Notes under the pieces: generated by a model
What the model was told of the DNA's origin: nothing
The model's input: the letters and a program-made list of their open reading frames with translations, nothing else
The model's database searches: none
In this document: positions 58,511-64,000 of the stretch, piece by piece
How the letters are laid out: each line of letters begins with the position of its first letter
Numbering within the stretch: the first letter of the stretch is position 1
Position numbers and translations under genes: made by a program
DNA from: Epiperipatus broadwayi
Taxonomy: Eukaryota; Onychophora; Udeonychophora; Euonychophora; Peripatidae
DNA: 64,000 nt
Direction: 5' to 3'
NCBI GenBank assembly: GCA_028023455.1
Contig: JAQFVV010007206.1
Location: forward strand, 1-64,000

Positions 58511-60790
58511 TGTCTCCAATAATTGTTATATGGGAGTCATATGAAATAAGAAAAACTCAAAGATACATAATAGTTCATTTAATTCAGATGGTGAAATACT
58601 AGTTTTTATGCAATTATATGTAAACAATTTTTATACATATTACTTAAAACTACTTAACGTCAATAGATTCACATAATGTAGATGATGTGAAGATTAATTT
58701 ATATCCGAGACTTTGTTTCATTGACATAAGTGTGTCATTGCTTGTAGAGGTAATTTTTGAAGATCTTTCATTATGAAAGATTTTAATATATTACCTGAAT
58801 TTTTTGGGGGTTTTCATACTATTTTAATCATGTTTCAAGAAAAATATAAAATCTTTTTTTTTTGTTTAGAAGAATGTTTTAATTGGAATGTTACATAACA
58901 GTGTGTCTAATTAATCATAAATAATAGAAGATGGATAAAGTGGAACAGATAAAGACATGAAGTTATAAAAATAAATAGAATAGAAATCTAAAAAAGAAGA
59001 TGTTAAAAATAAGTAAAACCTTTTTCTGGAAGTCTCAATGTTTAAGACAAGGCATCATGAAAAAAAAAATAACTTATTTACAGTGAGGTTAAAAATTCTG
59101 GAAAATTAAATTCCAATGGTTAACTGAATGGATATAAATATGTAAAAATTAAAACATTTGACATTATTAGATTTATTTTGTTTTTTTTTAGACTATTTTG
59201 TTTAAGTATTTGATTGTAGAATGGAAAATATATATATATATAATAAATCCAAATACTCAATACATTAATATGGTTATAATTGTAGATGATAACAATCAAC
59301 TCTTAAAATGTTGATAGTTTAAGGGTCGATCGTTATCCTATAGATATCTATTATATTTGTTTCTAATATTAGACAAAACAGATAGGAATGTTGTTACAAG
59401 GTGAAAAGTTATTCAGATACTGAAAACAATGATTTTTGTGAGACATTTCAACAAAAAAATAAGTTTTGTCTAAATATCTATATCCATAAAAATGCTGATC
59501 ACGTGATGCTATGCCAAGGAGTGAGAATATCCATAATCGACACTTACAAGAGAATTTGAAAATAAATCAGATTTATGCCTAAAAGATGTCTTATAATTAT
59601 GATGAAAATTATTAAAAGTATTGATATCCAGACATTATTTCGCCCGATTTTTTTAATATCTTTGTTTTGAAAAAATTAAGATAAATTATGTCAGTATGAC
59701 ATGCTCTTGTAAAATAAATCTTTAAAATAAATCCATCATGAGGAGAATTCTTTAACAATGGTGGGCATTTCATGGTGTATATTCATGATAAAAAATAGGT
59801 TTAGATTACGATGAAGATTAAATTCTAAATAATGTCATATTTTATCTTTATTGCAATATGAATATAAATTATGTTTTGTTTTGTTTTTTTAAAGAGAAAA
59901 GGTAAGTATAGTATCCTTAATCCCTTCATTAACATGGAGAATGTCATTAGAGCCATTACTTAAAATTTTACATGATTTGACAAATCTATCAAACATACCA
60001 TTAGATGAGTGATAACTACCAGGTAAATTTAGTCGGGGTTATTATTTTTAATAAAATTAGCACTCTGTTAAAAATTGTCTTGAATAACTCTTATGTGAGA
60101 TGGGATAATTGGAAATTGCAGCTGTTTCTTGAATATGACAATCTACATATAAACCCCATTATTATATCTTTTTGAAGAAAAATTAGTAACGCTTTTACAA
60201 TACTGGGACGATTCAATTAACACTTTATGTGCATAAGTTGAAGAGATGGATTAAAGCATATTCAAAGTAATAATAAATTGAGTTCAACTTATTTAATTTG
60301 AGAGACAATAACATATATCTACTTGTATGTTCATCACTAATATATTAAAGATAATAAACTCAATCGACAAGATATTACAAAATTAAAAATATACAATTTT
60401 ATAAATTTAATAAAAATATGGCATTTAAATTTAAAAATATTGCAAAATTACTTTTTATCTAAACTAAAATGTTCAATATTAGAAACAATCTGATTGTATA
60501 ATGAAGGTAACTAAAATAAAACAGAAATCATAAGGACATTGGAATTACCATGTTGATATTACAGACAAAAGCAGACCGTGTATCACGTTCATAAGGTTTA
60601 ATTATAATAGGTGAAGTTATATTCGTTATAATGAGAACTGTTGATTTATGATTTGTAAAGATACTTAAGACCTGATGAAGAACAACTTTATATTTCAAAC
60701 AAATGTACTTGGAAAATTTATTTAACACTGATTATAATAAACTAGATCCATTGTAGAGTTACGATTCAAAATGATTGAACAATATTCATT
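58511..60790. other. Probable 5' part of the minus-strand LINE, unreadable
   Basis: Immediately right of the TIR element the minus strand gives SELNELLCIFEFFLFHM and an ITIIGDN-like piece, which could be the GDFN region of the LINE endonuclease interrupted by the transposon. Beyond about 58,660 I see no motif. Confidence 0.3.
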
Positions 60791-60795
60791 GACAG

Positions 60796-61000
<205 letters not shown>

Positions 61001-61204
61001 TACTTACCAACTCCATAATCACAAAGTATATAAAGAACGCAATAAAAAAAATTGACGTTCATATTTTCTAAAATAATATATATATATGTATGCATATATC
61101 AGATTTTAATTTTAAAAAATTCCAAATCATTAATAATTTGTATTAATAACGAAAAAAATCAACATAGAAATATTTTAGAACAAACATATATACAGATAAA
61201 ATGA

Positions 61205-61320
61205 TTTCTTGAATGTATATATATATTCACTAGAATAAAACTACAAAATTTTAAAAAATGCCTGTATAAAATTAAAGATTAAAATTCTTTGCTATAGCTA
61301 GCTTTGGTATATTCCACCAT
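61205..61320 (-). mobile_element. PLE 3' terminus fragment next to TA
   Basis: TTCACTAGAATAAAACTACA through TAAAGATTAAAATTCTTTGC and TATAGCTAGCTTTGGTATAT is the inverted form of the terminus at 40,660-40,755. It begins at a TATATATAT run. It is followed by a small hairpin (TATATTCCACCATC and GATGGTGGAATATA, 61,307-61,350). Confidence 0.75.
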
Positions 61321-61349
61321 CGGTTTGCTACTTAAGATGGTGGAATATA

Positions 61350-61460
61350 CATGAATTCAACGTTATATAGTTGATAAAGACTACAAAGTTTATAATCGAA
61401 AGTACTTCTAAAAGAATATAATTTATATAAATTGTACTGTATTTTGATATATATATATAT
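61350..61460. repeat. Dispersed repeat shared with 29.8 kb
   Basis: Second copy of the ATAGTTGATAAAGA...GAAAGTACTTCTA repeat. Here it directly follows the PLE terminus and hairpin, suggesting that both belong to one composite terminal region. Confidence 0.5.
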
Positions 61461-62200
61461 TGATTTGTATATTACATATATTGTGAAACGAATACAGATA
61501 TCAAACTTTATATATATATATATATTGTTTTAACACATTTATTATTTTCTTTGACTTCCACACATTCTGAGTAATTAGCCATAACATACCGAATCTCAGT
61601 ATTACTTAAGATGTAACAGTTATTCTTTAAGACTTTAACCTTGTCGAAACAAAATGTCCAAGAATTCAAACAAAATGCTATAAGGTTAACAAAAATATAT
61701 ATATTTATTTATATAATACAAATCATATACATTTTAAAAACAAAAACAAAACAAAAAAAAAACTAAAGAAAATAAAAGTAATTACTGTATTAGCTTCCTT
61801 CTATGCACTGCACTTACTTGAGAAGTCTTTGCATACTGTACATTTAATATAAATGAAAACGAAATGGGTATTATCTGGTTAAGTAGAAAATAGCTATAGG
61901 ATATGTAATTTTACAAATGTATCCGGTTATGACAAACATATATTTAAAATTAACTTCAATTTTTGATTTTTTGTTTTTTTGTGGTTTTATTTTTAATTCT
62001 CTGACACATTATGCATCTAAAAATAACGTCACCACTTTTACAATGACGAATTATTGATAAAAAGTAGTGATAAGTAACAAATTAAAAAATGAAACCAGTA
62101 ATGAATCTATTTAAAAATATAAATACTTTTTATTCATTATATATTTATATATATATATATATATATATTATAATTTATATATATATATATATATATATTA
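61461..62200. other. No gene; several short TA runs
   Basis: Short TA runs at about 61,449-61,460, 61,511-61,525, 62,149-62,169 and 62,178-62,200. No supported coding frame. Confidence 0.5.
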
Positions 62201-62208
62201 TAAAAAAT

Positions 62209-62415
62209 GTGAACTCAGCCTTTTAACCATTCCACAGCTATCCAATCATTCTTATATGACTGACACACATGGCCACATACATGTGAAAACAATATATTAT
62301 CTCCAAAATACATATCATTTATATTTTTCACATATATGTGGTTATATGTACTAGTTGTATAAAAAAGATTGGATAGCCATGGGATGTTTAAAAGTCTGAG
62401 TTCCAGTCCCTTATA
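62209..62415. repeat. Foldback member of the GTGCTGG-motif repeat family
   Basis: The arm at 62,209-62,298 (GTGAACTCAGCCTTTTAACC... to ACATACATGTGAAAA) is inverted at about 62,325-62,415 (TTTTTCACATATATGTGGTT... to AAAAGTCTGAGTTCC). The pattern TATCCAATC / GATTGGATA, CCACATA / TATGTGG is clear. Downstream CCCTTATAATTACATTAAGT recurs at 62,882. Confidence 0.75.
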
Positions 62416-62699
62416 ATTACATTAAGTTTAGTATAGACAATGAATGTGTATTTAAATATGGCATATTCAGCCTGTATTTTACTCACCACTCTTTTATAAA
62501 ATTAAATGAACACATTACGGTACTATGTGTGAAGGATTGGATTGACATAAGGTTCAACATAGGTTTGACAATAATATTGGCATCATCAATGGTTTTGAAC
62601 ATTTCACCAAAGGATTTTCAATGATATGGAAGGCTGAAGAGTTAGAGATTAGAAGATTGATGATTGTCTACTAAAGTTTGAAGTTTTGCGGTTTAATAT

Positions 62700-62910
62700 T
62701 AGTTCAGCAGTAATGGTATATATGTGTTAGATACATGTGATCTGAATCAATGGTGAGTGCTGGTTCAGCACAAAATATTTATATTGAAGATTGTTTATTG
62801 TGTCACTTGTATGTGGTTGTGTGTACCAGTTATATAATATGGTTTGGATAGATGGGGGATGTTTGAAATTCTGAGTTCAAATTCCTTATAATTACATTAA
62901 GTTTAGTATA

Positions 62911-62913
<3 letters not shown>
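62700..62913 (+). repeat. GTGCTGG-motif dispersed repeat ending at (TA)n
   Basis: Contains GAGTGCTGGTTCAGCACAAA (62,753-62,772), a GTGTACCAGTTATATAATAT block, and TTCCTTATAATTACATTAAG followed by TTTAGTATAGACA and then (TA)n. The last 33 bases equal the 3' end of the 62.2-62.4 kb copy. Confidence 0.6.

Positions 62914-62997
<84 letters not shown>
62914..62997. repeat. (TA)n microsatellite
   Basis: About 84 bp of pure TA directly abutting the end of the preceding dispersed repeat. Confidence 0.95.
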
Positions 62998-62999
<2 letters not shown>

Positions 63000-64000
63000 A
63001 AATGTAAACCCTGGATGCCTGTTAATTACCAAAACAATTAATGTACTTTGAACAATGGCAACTAATTCAACACCTAAACATCCCATAACTAGCTCAGTCA
63101 ATTGTAATACAATAACAAATTATTGCTTTAATTAGTGGTAAAGAACTGACTGACAAAATTAAGCTTGAAAATAATTTATTCAACTAAACATTTATTATTC
63201 TATTTTTAATAACATATATGAAACTTATTTAAATGAACAAGGACTTATCATAACTTCAGGCTCACACATATATAATAGCAAGATAATATAACAAAAATAA
63301 ATAATATTTGACATTTAAAGTACATGAAATCAATACAACATATCCTAAATCTTTAACATGAAAGACATTTCAAAACATGTACATCAGCAGTTCTTTATGC
63401 ATGTTATACAGTTCGTTATCATTTGTCTTTGGGAGGCTTCAAACCATTGCAATGGCTACTTTACATAGAAATGGAAATAAGAAAAATGTTATTTGTTACC
63501 TAGAATTTTAGAACATGGATACTTTTGCTGATTTCTGCTTCAAATGAAACTATTCCCAACTGGTTGGGTTCAAAGCTCTGTGGAGCTATTTTATGGTTAT
63601 TATTTTCATGGTACTATTCTTAAATACAGTTAGACATCGCATGGCTTCAGCTTGTTATGCAGGCATCACTTTTGCCAGGCAAATTACTGATCTTCCATGA
63701 AACTAAGGGCTGACACAAGATCGTATATTACTATATAATTTTGATACAAAAATTTTTATCCCTGAAAATGGAGATATGTTTTTGCCTTTATATTGTCAGT
63801 TAACTGTCAATTAGTGTCAATTGACAATCACATTACTGTTAAAATGAAATTGTTCTAATATCTATAGTAGTTATTATGTTTGTGTTTATTTTTAAAGTAA
63901 AATGACCTCATTTATTTCAATCCCAAGTTGTCAAATATTTTGTATCCAGAAAGCTGATTTATATAGATTAGTTTTTGCTTCTGTTTGTTTTTGTACTACT
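62998..64000. other. No gene recognised to the window edge
   Basis: AT-rich DNA. A GC-richer stretch at 63,420-63,720 has no open frame with a recognisable motif. Nothing supported. Confidence 0.45.

Noticed and set aside
62370-62415. tRNA-type B box (GAGTTCCAGTCCC) in the dispersed repeat
   Set aside because: The possible A box is only about 20 bases upstream, too close for a Pol III internal promoter, and other copies do not preserve it.

Overview
The window looks like intronic and intergenic DNA from a large, very AT-rich animal genome. The mix of ZBED-type hAT, GIY-YIG Penelope-like elements (PLEs), an RTE LINE, a tRNA-derived SINE and long (TA)n and (TTA)n arrays suggests a mollusc, most likely a cephalopod such as an octopus. 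The organism is an inference; no diagnostic gene is present. There are no bacterial operons, CRISPR arrays or rRNA genes, and almost every long open frame is a microsatellite or a transposon remnant.

The only host gene I can support is a trypsin-like (S1) serine protease on the minus strand, spread over 25 kb in three exons that join in phase. The first (38,375-38,520) holds the linker and zymogen-activation site, the second (23,883-23,971) the catalytic His, and the third (13,235-13,512) the catalytic Asp. The introns are 14.4 and 10.4 kb. The 5' exons and the catalytic-Ser exon were not found and probably lie outside the window.

Layout from left to right. 1-3,899 is a degenerate satellite with monomers of about 140-172 bp. 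3,900-4,410 is a repeated GC-richer module. 4,559-9,106 is a decayed hAT element with recognisable ends and an 8-bp target duplication, carrying a nested SINE and a nested foldback. 9.5-11 kb has foldbacks and an unclassified dispersed repeat. 11.8-15.3 kb holds three PLE pieces, two of them head to head, around the Asp exon. 17.0-18.4 kb is an inverted array of a roughly 330-bp unit between (TTA)n tracts. 19.8-34.5 kb is mostly intron with a PLE remnant, a LINE tail feeding a long (TTA)n array, a TIR element at 28.5-29.8 kb and a gag-like fossil at about 31.5-32.6 kb. 34.6-37.9 kb is an almost intact RTE LINE with one stop codon, between two (TA)n arrays. 38.6-41.3 kb contains two more head-to-head PLE pairs. 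42.0-47.1 kb is a decayed zinc-knuckle LINE ending in (TAA)n. 48.2-50.2 kb is a PLE lacking its RT catalytic core. 50.2-55.2 kb has almost nothing recognisable. 55.3-60 kb is a minus-strand LINE fossil with an internal tandem duplication, split by a 1.36-kb TIR transposon with an intact 8-bp target duplication. The rest is microsatellites and dispersed repeats.

The most unusual theme is the repeated head-to-head pairing of PLE 3' halves (three pairs), together with the frequent contact between PLE 3' ends and (TA)n tracts. One such junction lies just upstream of a protease splice acceptor.
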